NCBI GenBank assembly: GCA_002928495.1
Contig: PERF01000015.1
Location: 1-33,582, forward strand
Reading direction: 5' to 3'
Length of the DNA: 33,582 nt
Origin: Methylobacter sp.
GTDB taxonomy: Bacteria > Pseudomonadota > Gammaproteobacteria > Methylococcales > Methylomonadaceae
Part shown: positions 1 through 9,325 of the stretch, piece after piece
Layout: each line of letters opens with the position of its first letter
Numbering within the stretch: position 1 is the first letter of the stretch
Position numbers and translations under genes: made by a program
Notes under the pieces: model-generated
Database searches by the model: none
Told to the model about the DNA's origin: nothing
The model's input: only the letters and a program-made list of their open reading frames with translations

Positions 1-1316
1 TTTTGTTTAAGCCATCTGCCTAGCTTGCCGAGATTTTTTCTCAGGCGGTTGGCAAACATTTCCGCCTGGGCGCTTGAGTTTTCGGTTTGGCTGGCGGCTT
101 GAGCGACATGGGCCAGGCGTTCGTCCTCGTTCTTGGCTTTGGGGATGAAAAATGCGGATTCTTCAATGCGCAGGCGTAGTAATTTGCATTCCAGAGCGCC
201 GTTGTACAGTGTGATCGGTTTTTGCGAGCGTATGCCTAAGCGGAAGCCGAGTTCGGGGTTGCTGATGATGATGCCGGCTTGCCAGCCCGGAAAGTTTTGT
301 TTTAAGGTGTGGCCGAAGCGTTTGTAGAGTTCGGCAATCTCGTTTTCGTCACCCAAGCGTTCACCATAAGGCGGATTGCAGATAACCAACCCCGGCTTCC
401 AGCTTTCTGCCGGCTGAGTGTCGGCTATGTTACGGCGTTCAACGTGGATATAGCGGCTTAAGCCGGCGTTGGCAATATGTTGCAAGGCGGCGTTGACGGC
501 ATGGCGGTCCTGATCGAAACCCACGATCACCGGTAGCTGCAGCAAGCCCTGGGTTTTGCGTATTTCCGCTTCCGCAAGCAGTTTTGCCCAACAGACGGCA
601 TCGTGTTGTTTCCAGCGGGTAAAACCGAAATGCGACCTATTTAATCCCGGTGCATAATCGGCGGCAATCAGAGCGGCTTCTACCGGCAAGGTGCCGGAGC
701 CGCACATAGGGTCTACTAGCGTGCCGCCGGATTTGGCAATCTCGGGCCAGCCGCTACGGAGCAGCATGGCAGCGGCCAGGTTTTCCTTGATCGGCGCTTT
801 GACAGCGGTTTCCCGGTAATCGCGCCGGTGCAGGCTGGAACCGGAAAAATCAAGGCTCACCTGGGCATTATCGCCTTGCAAATGCACGTTGATATGAATA
901 TCCGGTTGTTCGGTATCAATGCTGGGCCGTTTTTGAAATTTGGCGCGCATTTGATCGACTACGGCGTCTTTGACCTTTAACGCGCCGAAATGAGTGTTGG
1001 TATAAACCTGCGAATTTTTTACCGTGAAGGTCACCGCCAAGCTGTTATCGGGCGTCATGTGCTCGAACCAGTTGATGTGCTTAATGCCGTTATACAAATC
1101 GTCCTGAGTTTTGACCGGAAACGTGGTCAGCACCAGCAAAATCCGGTTGGCAATCCGGCTCCACAAGCATGCGCGGTAGGCGGTTTCCAGCGTGCCGCTG
1201 AAGCTACAGCCGGCCAGGGTCGGTTTAATATTATCGGCGCCGAAGGTGTTAAGTTCTTCGGCCAATAGAGGTTCCATCGCCTTGGGGGTGGTGGCGAAAA
1301 AAGCGTAGATGGTCAT
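1..1316 (-). CDS. rlmL: 23S rRNA guanine-N2 methyltransferase RlmL/RlmKL, C-terminus cut by window edge
   Basis: The minus-strand frame opens with ATG at 1316 and stays open to base 1, giving 438 codons without a stop. The translation starts MTIYAFFATTPKAMEPLLAEE. It has the expected N-terminal THUMP-type region (about residues 45-155), then a Rossmann methyltransferase domain with SAM motif DPMCGSGT at about 202-209 and catalytic motif NPPYGER at about 314-320. In the family this domain methylates G2445 of 23S rRNA. The last visible residues (FANRLRKNLGKLGRWLKQ) match the linker that, in fused RlmKL proteins of about 700 residues, leads into the RlmK (m7G2069) domain, so the missing part is probably RlmK. 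The gene follows the FKBP gene by 44 bp on the same strand. No Shine-Dalgarno lies next to the ATG; an AAAGGAGG sits in a hairpin upstream (see 1327-1346). Confidence 0.9.
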   Translation of the reverse strand, partial: MTIYAFFATTPKAMEPLLAEELNTFGADNIKPTLAGCSFSGTLETAYRACLWSRIANRILLVLTTFPVKTQDDLYNGIKHINWFEHMTPDNSLAVTFTVKNSQVYTNTHFGALKVKDAVVDQMRAKFQKRPSIDTEQPDIHINVHLQGDNAQVSLDFSGSSLHRRDYRETAVKAPIKENLAAAMLLRSGWPEIAKSGGTLVDPMCGSGTLPVEAALIAADYAPGLNRSHFGFTRWKQHDAVCWAKLLAEAEIRKTQGLLQLPVIVGFDQDRHAVNAALQHIANAGLSRYIHVERRNIADTQPAESWKPGLVICNPPYGERLGDENEIAELYKRFGHTLKQNFPGWQAGIIISNPELGFRLGIRSQKPITLYNGALECKLLRLRIEESAFFIPKAKNEDERLAHVAQAASQTENSSAQAEMFANRLRKNLGKLGRWLKQ

Positions 1317-1326
1317 GAGGGGATTC

Positions 1327-1346
1327 GGAGGCGGTGAGCCGCCTCC
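1327..1346 (-). promoter_or_regulatory. Perfect 8-bp hairpin holding the SD-like sequence upstream of rlmL
   Basis: GGAGGCGG (1327-1334) and CCGCCTCC (1339-1346) form a perfect 8-bp stem with a 4-base loop. On the minus strand the first arm reads AAAGGAGGCGG, a near-perfect anti-SD match, and the hairpin ends 10 bases before the rlmL ATG. There is no U-tract on the minus side, so a classic intrinsic terminator is unlikely. It could be a processing or attenuation site between the FKBP gene and rlmL, or a translational control element. Confidence 0.45.
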
Positions 1347-1360
1347 TTTCAGCAACGGCG

Positions 1361-1837
1361 TTATTGAACTTTGATCAGTTCAACGTCGAAAATCAAGGTG
1401 GCGTTGGGTGCAATCGGGCCGGCGCCATGTGCGCCGTAAGCCAGTTCGGAAGGGATAAAGAAGCGGTACTTAGCGCCTTCCTTCATTAGTTGTAAGCCTT
1501 CAGTCCAGCCGGGAATCACGCGGTTGAGCGGAAATGTGGCCGGTTGGTTGCGGCTGTAGGAGCTGTCGAATTCTTTGCCGTCGATAGTGGTGCCCTGGTA
1601 ATGCACGGTCACATTGTCGGTAGCGGAGGGCGATTTGCCTTCGCCCGGAGTCAGCACTTCATACTGCAAGCCGGTAGCGGTGGTGACGATATTGGGTTTT
1701 TTGGCGTTATCCGCCAGAAAAGCCATGCCAGCTTGTTTGTTTTCTTCAGGGCTGGTGGCATTTGCAATCGAAAGCATAGTGATTCCTATAATGATAAGGG
1801 TTACAAATGATGCGGCTTGCACACGAAACTTGCTCAC
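1361..1837 (-). CDS. FKBP-type peptidyl-prolyl cis-trans isomerase, exported
   Basis: A 158-residue protein starting at GTG (1837), with GGAG about 7 bases upstream. Residues 9-27 form a hydrophobic signal peptide or anchor ending in ANATS, so the protein should act in the periplasm or outer envelope. Residues about 70-158 are one FKBP domain with the usual pocket residues: Y80, F90-D91, the VIPGW segment with W111, Y134 in LAYG, and F150 near the end. The family isomerises prolyl bonds and assists folding of envelope proteins. The short N-terminal region before the domain resembles a trimmed Mip/FkpA dimerisation arm. It precedes rlmL on the same strand, separated by the hairpin at 1327-1346, so co-transcription is possible. 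The family assignment is firm; the client proteins are unknown. Confidence 0.9.
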   Translation of the reverse strand: MSKFRVQAASFVTLIIIGITMLSIANATSPEENKQAGMAFLADNAKKPNIVTTATGLQYEVLTPGEGKSPSATDNVTVHYQGTTIDGKEFDSSYSRNQPATFPLNRVIPGWTEGLQLMKEGAKYRFFIPSELAYGAHGAGPIAPNATLIFDVELIKVQ

Positions 1838-1895
1838 AGATTCTCCAGTTTTTGGTTACGAGAAGTTTTAGTTTAGCAAAAAATCCGTAGGAAGA

Positions 1896-2483
1896 TTATT
1901 CCAATGTGCATTCGTTTAATTGCTTTTGAAATAATTGTCCGCGTTTTGCGACTTTGTCGGCAACTTTCAGCAGCCAGGGTTTTTGTAAGTGGCTTTTGCG
2001 CTGATAACCGCCATGGCCTTCATGATACGCCAAATACAGGTTTTTGGTATCGGTAACTGCAATGCCCAGTTGGTTATGGCTGACGGCACAATACCAGCCT
2101 ATGAAATCGGCGGCATCGGCAAAGTCTTCGCGGTCTGCCGACCAGCGACCGGTTTGCTTTAGGTAATGTTCCCAGGTTTCGTTTTTGGCTTGGGCATAGC
2201 CGTAGGCGCTGCTGCTTCTAAACCAGGGGATCACACCCAACAGCCAGGGTCTTGCCGGCTCGGCATCGGCAACAAAACGCGATTCCTGGTGCATGATGGC
2301 CATTTGCACATGCACCGGGATTCCCCATTTACGGTAAGCGTGCCGGCTATCGCCCAGCCAGCCGTCTTTTTCCGTGAACGTGTCGCACAAGTTGTTGGCG
2401 TTGTGCGGTGGAGCGGTTATGCAGCCAGCCAAAGCCAGGATGGCGGCGCAGAGCAAAAGCTTTAAGCTTATTGGAGGAAACAT
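1896..2483 (-). CDS. Lytic-transglycosylase-like lipoprotein (SLT fold)
   Basis: I start it at ATG 2483 (195 aa) rather than at an upstream TTG (2498), because the ATG gives a clean lipoprotein signal: hydrophobic residues 7-20 and lipobox LAGC with Cys21. The mature part carries MHQESRF with Glu67 in the position of the catalytic acid of SLT-type transglycosylases, then SSAYGYAQAKNETWE, the variant of the GLMQ motif found in a conserved gammaproteobacterial lipoprotein family, and later NLYLAYHEGHGGY. These features point to a lipid-anchored murein-cleaving enzyme with an unusual substrate loop (RPWLLGVIPWFRSS). Neither candidate start has a convincing SD. The neighbours on either side are unrelated. 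Family membership is likely; activity is inferred from the conserved glutamate. Confidence 0.8.
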   Translation of the reverse strand: MFPPISLKLLLCAAILALAGCITAPPHNANNLCDTFTEKDGWLGDSRHAYRKWGIPVHVQMAIMHQESRFVADAEPARPWLLGVIPWFRSSSAYGYAQAKNETWEHYLKQTGRWSADREDFADAADFIGWYCAVSHNQLGIAVTDTKNLYLAYHEGHGGYQRKSHLQKPWLLKVADKVAKRGQLFQKQLNECTLE

Positions 2484-2570
2484 AGAAAATTTCGGCAAAA
2501 ATGTCTATGGATTCAGGTAAAGATAAATTATCCCACTATACTAGAATAGTTTTCATATTAAATACGGGTT

Positions 2571-3221
2571 ATGGATCATGAATTCAATGATAGACCGGGC
2601 TTACGCAAAAATTTATCCACCCAGGGAGTGGTTTTTTTAGCCGGTCAGGAACGTCCGGTCACGGTGAGAAATTTATCGATAACCGGTGTATTAATTGAGC
2701 TTAACAACATTACCCGTGCGGGTGAGCATGATTCCAGCCAGGATTTATACGAGTTGGCGCTGGATGCCTTAAAAGTGGATATTTTTCTGCCCGACATGCG
2801 CATAGCCGGTGAAGCCGATGTGGTGAGGGTGGATATGGAAAACGATAAGGTGTTGCTGGCGTTGGAATTTAACAACATCAGCCACGATGTCGATAATTTG
2901 CTGTACAAGCGTAAAGTCTACCGCAAGAACATGTCGGTGCCCGGCAGCATTCTATTAGGCGGGCAATACCTGGATTTCGATACCGTCAATGTTTCGGTAG
3001 ACGGCATCATGATCGAGCTTAAAGAAACCGTGCGCGTGGAGCCGGGGCTAGTGACGGTTTTTGAATTTCATGAACTGGACTTGCAAGGCGAAGCCAGAAT
3101 AATATGGGTAGATGTTTTGGCTACCGGTCAAATGCTGATGGGTATGCAATATGTGCACATGGAAAAAACCGTGATCCCCGATGTGCCGCAATTCGAGCGT
3201 ATCGATGTAAGCCCGGCCTAA
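2571..3221 (+). CDS. Tandem double-PilZ domain protein
   Basis: The 216-residue protein has no signal peptide or membrane segment and consists of two similar halves. Half one has RPGLR (8-12) followed by NLSITG (34-39); half two has RKVYR (114-118) followed by NVSVDG (140-145). These are the two sequence signatures of PilZ c-di-GMP receptors (RxxxR and D/NxSxxG), and the spacing between them is identical in both halves (22 residues). Each half ends in a beta-rich stretch (KVLLALEFNN; QMLMGMQYVH), as expected for a PilZ barrel. It should therefore be a cytoplasmic c-di-GMP effector able to bind two ligand units. Its partner is not evident; the only cyclase in the window is at 15082-16659. Its stop overlaps that of the convergent ybiB gene. 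Confidence 0.85.
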   Translation: MDHEFNDRPGLRKNLSTQGVVFLAGQERPVTVRNLSITGVLIELNNITRAGEHDSSQDLYELALDALKVDIFLPDMRIAGEADVVRVDMENDKVLLALEFNNISHDVDNLLYKRKVYRKNMSVPGSILLGGQYLDFDTVNVSVDGIMIELKETVRVEPGLVTVFEFHELDLQGEARIIWVDVLATGQMLMGMQYVHMEKTVIPDVPQFERIDVSPA

Positions 3222-4252
3222 GCCGCTATTAGTTTCTGATGTTTGGTTTTATTGCGGGTTTGCCAAAATTGCTCGGCCAGTTGCTGAGCCTGCTCTTGGC
3301 TGTCCGCCTTACCCAGTAATTTAAGTGCCACGGCGGCGGTGCCGGTAATCGAAGCCAAGGCGAAATCGTCTTCCATTTGACCCTGCCAGATCAAGGGTAG
3401 GTGTTCAGGTTCCAGGGTTTCCGGTTTCACGTGGCGTAGCTTGAATAAAGCCGGCCAGTTTTCGTCGGATAGCTCACCCAGATGCACGCTTTGCACCAAA
3501 CAATCCATATCCGGGTTGCGCTCGGTCTCGCCGCCTTCGCCTTTTAATACCGCCATATGCGGCTGTTCCAACAGAGCTGCCGCCAACTGGTGCACTGGGC
3601 GGTAACCGGGATGAAAAATACCTTGTATGCTGTATTGAGCATTAAACGGGTTAAGCAGCCTGACCAGCGTATGCACCGGCGAGCGCAGCCCCAATACGGG
3701 CCTTAGCTCGATAATATCATTCAGTTTTGGGCAAAATTGCTCCAGCGAGAGATAGCTGAAGTTGCGCTCTTCAATTTGGCGCATGGCTTCGCCGGTGCTT
3801 TGGGCGGGAGTGATGCCCAGATAAGCCAATGCCTCCTGGGTGTAGAAGCGGCCGGCGGAGTGGCCGCTGGCGCCATGCATGAAAACTTTAATGCCGTGGT
3901 CGGCCAGTAACAAGGCGGATAGCAGGAACCAGGGTAAATGCCTGCGTTTGCCGGCATAAGTTGACCAGTCCAGATCCACATGCACCCGATTTTCCGCCAA
4001 TCCCACTGCATCGCGCACGGCTTTGACAAAGCCGGCCAACTCTTCCGGGCTTTCTTCTTTAACGCGCATCAGCATCATAAACGCGCCCAACTGTTCCGGT
4101 TTGACTTCACCCGCCATAATCATGGCCATGGCTTGGTAGGCTTCTTCCTGAGTCAACGGTCTTGAGCCTTTTTTGCCTTTGCCTAAAATACGAATGTAAG
4201 GCGCGAAAGGATGTTCGGGTATTGGCGTGGCTTCGTGGTGGCTAAAGGTCAT
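3218..4252 (-). CDS. ybiB: TrpD2/YbiB-type anthranilate phosphoribosyltransferase-like protein
   Basis: This 344-residue protein has the fold of a class IV glycosyl/phosphoribosyl transferase: a helical N-terminal domain (LTQEEAYQAMAMIMAGEV, about 33-51) and an alpha/beta domain. The pyrophosphate-binding loop of true TrpD (GTGGD) is replaced here by YAGKRRHLPWF (about 99-110), and the segment LKGEGGETERNP (about 236-247) is typical of the YbiB/TrpD2 branch. E. coli YbiB has been described as a nucleic-acid-binding protein of the LexA/SOS regulon rather than a tryptophan enzyme, so a biosynthetic role should not be assumed. The start overlaps the 3' end of ctaB by 11 bases on the same strand, suggesting translational coupling. 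Its stop overlaps the stop of the convergent PilZ gene. Confidence 0.85.
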   Translation of the reverse strand: MTFSHHEATPIPEHPFAPYIRILGKGKKGSRPLTQEEAYQAMAMIMAGEVKPEQLGAFMMLMRVKEESPEELAGFVKAVRDAVGLAENRVHVDLDWSTYAGKRRHLPWFLLSALLLADHGIKVFMHGASGHSAGRFYTQEALAYLGITPAQSTGEAMRQIEERNFSYLSLEQFCPKLNDIIELRPVLGLRSPVHTLVRLLNPFNAQYSIQGIFHPGYRPVHQLAAALLEQPHMAVLKGEGGETERNPDMDCLVQSVHLGELSDENWPALFKLRHVKPETLEPEHLPLIWQGQMEDDFALASITGTAAVALKLLGKADSQEQAQQLAEQFWQTRNKTKHQKLIAA

Positions 4253-5138
4253 ACAAGGTAAACCGGAAGTAATGGTCCAGCAGCAATGCCGCGAACACCA
4301 GCGATAAATAGATGATGGAAAACCAAAAGGTTTTCATGGCAGTGGCGTCGTCTTTTTTGCGCATCATGATGACGGCCTGATATATAAATTTAAAGCTTAG
4401 CGGCAAAGCTACCAGCAAGTATAAAAGTCCGGTCATGCCGGTGAGGTAAGGCAGTAGCGTGACCAACAGCAACAGCACGGTATACAAAAGAATGTGCAAA
4501 CGCGTAAATTCGGTGCCGTGCGTCACCGGTAGCATGGGGATGGCAGCTTTGGCGTATTCATTGCGGCGGGCTATGGCCAGCGCCCAGAAATGCGGCGGGG
4601 TCCAGACGAAGATAATCAAAAACAGCAGCAAGGCGTAAGGATGCACTTGATTTGTCATCGCGCACCAGCCAAGCAGCGGCGGCGCCGCGCCTGCCGCGCC
4701 GCCGATGACGATGTTTTGCGGCGTCATGCGTTTAAGATAAACCGTGTAGATGATGGCATAGCCGATTAAGGAGAAAAAGGTCAACGTTGCCGTCAACAGA
4801 TTGACCATAATAATCAGCACAGCCATGGATAGCGCCGCCAGCACTGCGGCAAAAACCAGCACATTGCTGGCTTCAATGCTGCCTTTGGGTAGTGGCCGGT
4901 GCTTGGTGCGAGCCATTTCGGCATCGGCTTTCTGATCAATGTAATGGTTGATGGCCGCTGCCGAGGCAGACGCCAGGGCGATACCTATGGTACTGTAGAC
5001 CAATAGGCCAAGCGGCGGCATGCCGGGCACGGAGAGCAGCATGCCGACAACGGCGGTGAACAAAATCAGGGCAACCACTCTGGGCTTGCACAGCTCCAGA
5101 TAGTCTTTCCAAACGGGCGTGGCCGTAGCGGTGCTCAT
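4242..5138 (-). CDS. ctaB: Protoheme IX farnesyltransferase (haem O synthase)
   Basis: A 298-residue polytopic membrane protein of the UbiA superfamily. The first aspartate-rich motif is NHYIDQKADAEMARTKHRPL, with Asn64, Asp68, Asp72, Arg77 and Arg81, followed by the second conserved segment ARRNEYAKAAIPMLP. These are the signatures of CtaB/CyoE, which transfers a farnesyl group to haem B to give haem O for haem-copper oxidases. About seven to nine hydrophobic segments can be counted. Length and start (ATG at 5138) match the family. No oxidase subunit genes lie in the window; in many proteobacteria they lie directly upstream of ctaB, but here the upstream neighbour is a divergent M16 peptidase gene. 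ybiB follows with an 11-base overlap. Confidence 0.95.
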   Translation of the reverse strand: MSTATATPVWKDYLELCKPRVVALILFTAVVGMLLSVPGMPPLGLLVYSTIGIALASASAAAINHYIDQKADAEMARTKHRPLPKGSIEASNVLVFAAVLAALSMAVLIIMVNLLTATLTFFSLIGYAIIYTVYLKRMTPQNIVIGGAAGAAPPLLGWCAMTNQVHPYALLLFLIIFVWTPPHFWALAIARRNEYAKAAIPMLPVTHGTEFTRLHILLYTVLLLLVTLLPYLTGMTGLLYLLVALPLSFKFIYQAVIMMRKKDDATAMKTFWFSIIYLSLVFAALLLDHYFRFTLYDL

Positions 5139-5240
5139 GGCTTAACAAATTCCAACTTCATCATGATCGTATAGAATACTGTGAACTATTGATTAATGAA
5201 ATAGTCGCAAGCGCCGTTACCCATTAATAAAGAGGGAGAT

Positions 5241-6621
5241 ATGAAATACACACTCTTGGCGGCCGCATTGCTTGGTTTGCCTTCGTTACAGGCACACGCG
5301 GAAGCTAAAGTTTCCGAGCACATGCTGGCCAATGGTCTGAAAGTTCTGGTGAAAGAAGACCACCGTTCACCGGTGGCGGTTTCCCAGGTATGGTACAAAG
5401 TCGGTTCCAGTTACGAGCCCGGCGGCATTACCGGCATTTCGCACATGCTGGAGCACATGATGTTCAAAGGTACCGATAAGCACCCGCCGGGAGTTTTCCA
5501 GGATCATAGCCGAAAACGGCGGCGACGAGAATGCTTTTACCGGTCGTGACTATACCGCGTATTTTCAAACCATGGACAAATCCCGGCTGGAAGTCAGCTT
5601 CGAACTTGAAGCCGACCGCATGCGCAATTTGCATCTGTTACCCGAGGAACTTAAAAAAGAACTGCAAGTGGTAACCGAAGAACGCCGCATGCGCACCGAG
5701 GATAAACCCCGTGCCAAGCTTGAAGAATACAGTCTGGCCATGACTTATTCCAACAGCCCTTACCGTAACCCGGTAATCGGTTGGCCTGCCGATATTGCCA
5801 GCTACACGGTCGAAGACCTGCAAGCCTGGTACCAGCGCTGGTACGCACCCAATAACGCGACTTTAGTGGTGGTCGGCGATGTCGAGCCGAAAGCGGTTTT
5901 CGAGCTGGCGGAAAAATACTTCGCCGGGTTAAAACCCAGCACCATCGAACCTTTAAAACCGCAGACCGAAGTCGAACAAGTCGGCTTGCGGCAAATGACC
6001 GTCAAACTGCCGGCCAAACTGCCGTACCTGATGATGGCGTATAAAGTGCCGACGCTGAAGACCGCCGAAGACGAGAAAGAAGCTTACGCGCTGGAAGTTT
6101 TGGCCGGGGTTTTGGACGGCGGCGGCAGTGCCCGTTTATCCAAAGAGCTGGTGCGCGGTAAACAAATTGCGGTATCCGCCGGCGCATCCTACGACATGGT
6201 TGCCCGCTTGACTGAATTGTTTGTGCTGGAAGGCACGCCCGCCGACGGCAAATCAGTGTTAGATGTGCAAAAAGCCTTAAAGGCTCAGGTTGAACGTTTG
6301 CAAAAAGAACTGATCACCCCCGAGGAACTGGCCAAAATCAAAGCGCAAGTGTTGGCCGGCGCGGTTTATGAGCGCGATTCCATGTTTTATCAGGCCATGC
6401 AGCTGGGCATGATGGAAACTGTGGGCATAGGCTGGAAAAAAGTCGAGGAATACGTGGACAAGGTCGGCCAGGTGACGGCTGAGCAGGTGCAAGCGGTAGC
6501 CCGTAAATATCTGATCGACGACCATTTAAGCATCGCTTATTTGGAGCCACAAGCCATCAGCACCAAAACCGTCAATGACGGCGGCCAAACCGGACAAGGA
6601 GAAATCAACCATGCGCGTTAG
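5241..6621 (+). pseudogene. M16 zinc peptidase (catalytic subunit), frameshifted in this sequence
   Basis: The reading frame starts at ATG 5241 after a good SD (gagggagat) with a signal peptide (residues 1-20, ending QAHA). It carries the inverted zinc motif HMLEH (His68, Glu71, His72), then ELEADRM with the third ligand. At about 5490 the frame breaks. The first frame runs into a stop at 5547-5549, while the expected continuation EFSRIIAENGGDENAFTGRD lies one frame over and runs open to 6621. CCG-CCG-G-GAG is seen where consensus expects CCG-CCG-GGN-GAG, i.e. two bases missing or one extra. Repaired, it is about 459 aa, a normal length for a periplasmic M16 subunit. The rest is intact, so a sequence error is more likely than real loss. 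The partner subunit gene overlaps its 3' end by 11 bases. Confidence 0.85.
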
Positions 6622-7920
6622 TTTGTTAGGACTCATTTTTCTGGTGCTAAGCCAGCCGGTCTGGGCGGCGGCGAAAATAGAACATTGGCAGACTGCGCAC
6701 GGCAGCCGCGTGTACTTTGTGCGCACCGAAGGCTTGCCTTTAGTGGATATTGAAGTGGCTTTCGATGCCGGCAGCGCGCGCGACGGCAAGCAGTTCGGCT
6801 TGTCCGCGTTAACCTCAGGGATGCTCGATACCGGCGCCGGCAGCTGGAATGCCGATGACATTGCGCAACGTTTCGAAAGCGTGGGCGCCAGCATGAGCAC
6901 CGGCATATCTCAGGATATTGCCTGGTTGTCGTTGCGTACATTGACGCAGAAACCCATGTTGGACACAGCCCTGGAAACGTTGCAAACGATATTGGCCAAG
7001 CCGCGCTTTGCCGAAGAGGATTTCAAACGCGAAAAAAGCCGTACCTTGTCAGGCATCAAACAACGCGAGGAATCGCCGGGCCAGCTGGCCAATATTGCGT
7101 TTTACCGCGCGTTGTACGGCGACCATCCCTACGGCCATCCGGCTTCGGGCGTTAAAGAAACCGTCCAGCCGTTAAAAACCGAGGATTTGCGCCGGTTTTA
7201 CAAAAGCTATTACGTTGCCGCCAATGCCGTAGTCGCCATTGTCGGCGATGTAACGCGCGAGCAAGCCGAAAAAATCGCCGAGCAGCTGCTGGGCGGTGTG
7301 CCGGCCGGGCAAAAACCCGAGTCTATACCTGAGGTGGCGATGCCTGCCAAAGCTGTAGCACAGGATATTCAATTTCCATCTTCGCAAACCCATGTTTTGG
7401 CCGGCGTGCCCGGTACTTATCGGGGCGATAAGGATTATTTCAGCCTGTATGTGGGTAACCACATCCTGGGCGGTAGCGGGCTGGTATCCAAATTGTTCGA
7501 AGAAGTACGCGAAAAACGCGGACTGGCATACAGCGCGTCCAGCTCGTTGTCGCCCATGTTACGCAAAGGCCCGTTTGTGGTAGGTTTGCAGACCCGAAAC
7601 GATCAAACTCGGGAAGCCTTACAAGTGATGAATACCACGGTGAGCGAATTTGCCGGCAACGGCCCAGCGAAGCTGAATTAACCGCCGCCAAGAAAAATAT
7701 CACCGGCGGTTTTGCCATGCGCTTCGATACCAACAAGGAATTGCTGAACTATGTGGCGGTCATCGGTTTTTACGGCTTGCCGCTGGATTACCTGGATACT
7801 TTTCAGCACAACATCGAGCAAGTCACGGTGGATTCCATTAAGCAGGCATTCAAAGATCGCATCGATCTTAATGTATTGCAAACTGTCACCGTCGGCGGCG
7901 AAGGCGCCCGTGCAAAATAA
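6611..7920 (+). pseudogene. M16 peptidase-like non-catalytic subunit, frameshifted near its 3' end
   Basis: Start ATG 6611 is preceded by AAGGAG and overlaps the upstream M16 gene. The N-terminus is a signal peptide ending VWAAA. In place of HxxEH there is GLSALTSGMLD, so zinc ligands are absent, as is normal for the second subunit of a bacterial M16 heterodimer; it still has the C-terminal substrate-binding segment EKRGLAYSASS. The frame breaks at about 7664: the original frame stops at 7681, but homology continues in another frame as SEAELTAAKKNITGGFAMRF down to the TAA at 7918-7920. GGC-CC-AGC fits a single missing base in a short C run. Repaired, it is about 436 aa. The 3' end overlaps the rsmD start by 11 bases. 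Confidence 0.85.
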
Positions 7921-8473
7921 ACTCAGGATTATCGGCGGCGTCTGGCGCAGCCGGCAGCTTCGGTTTACCGAAGTGCCGGGCCTCAGGCCTACGCCGGGTA
8001 GAGTCAGGGAGACCTTGTTTAACTGGCTGCAAATGGATATAACCGGGAAAAACTGCCTGGATTTATATGCCGGTAGCGGCGCCCTGGGGTTTGAGGCGGC
8101 TTCCCGCGGCGCCCAATCGGTCATCCAGGTGGAAGCCAACGCCCAGGCCTGCCGTAGTTTGCATGAAAATCGGCAGGCTTTGTCGGCCACGCAAATCCGC
8201 ATTGTGCAAATGGATGTCATGCAGTTTCTGGCCGGTGACGCGCAAGCCTATGATATTGTTTTTTTGGATCCGCCGTTCGGTCAAAATCTGGTGCCGCAAA
8301 CCTGTTTGTGGCTGGAGCAAAAAGGCTGGCTGTCGCCGTATTCCAAAATTTACCTGGAAACCGAACGCCAGTTTGACCCGGCGGGAATTCCGGTCGGCTG
8401 GCAGTGTCTTAAAAGCAAAACCGCCGGCGAGGTTGCTTATCATTTGTTTCAGCGCAATGTTTTCAATGAGTAA
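7910..8473 (+). CDS. rsmD: 16S rRNA (guanine966-N2)-methyltransferase RsmD
   Basis: I place the start at GTG 7910 (187 aa), with GAAGG upstream. The open frame extends further 5' but that part is the M16 gene read out of frame, and the family begins with exactly this NKLRIIGGVWRSRQL segment. The SAM-binding motif is LDLYAGSGALG (50-60) and the catalytic motif is DPPF (120-123). The N-terminal LRPTPGRVRETLFNWL (25-40) is diagnostic of RsmD, which methylates G966 of 16S rRNA on assembled 30S particles. The 11-base overlap with the preceding peptidase gene implies coupling, and coaD follows after 72 bp. M16 peptidase-rsmD-coaD-ferredoxin is a familiar gene order in gammaproteobacteria. Confidence 0.93.
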   Translation: MQNKLRIIGGVWRSRQLRFTEVPGLRPTPGRVRETLFNWLQMDITGKNCLDLYAGSGALGFEAASRGAQSVIQVEANAQACRSLHENRQALSATQIRIVQMDVMQFLAGDAQAYDIVFLDPPFGQNLVPQTCLWLEQKGWLSPYSKIYLETERQFDPAGIPVGWQCLKSKTAGEVAYHLFQRNVFNE

Positions 8474-8507
8474 AGGTAAGCGGCTGCTAAATTTTTTCAA
8501 TAACTTG

Positions 8508-9282
<775 letters not shown>

Positions 9283-9325
9283 TCAACCTTTTTTTAAACC
9301 GAGTGTTCCAACCCCGGAGACGCCA

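Noticed and set aside
3218-4252. Calling the ybiB gene trpD
   Set aside because: The GTGGD pyrophosphate loop is absent and no other trp genes are nearby; it fits the TrpD2/YbiB branch.
7751-7909. In-frame 5' extension of rsmD (53 codons)
   Set aside because: It reads the end of the M16 subunit B gene out of frame and has no family similarity; GTG 7910 with GAAGG fits RsmD.
6611-7920. Missing HxxEH motif in M16 subunit B taken as inactivation
   Set aside because: The second subunit of bacterial M16 pairs normally lacks the zinc ligands, so this is expected.
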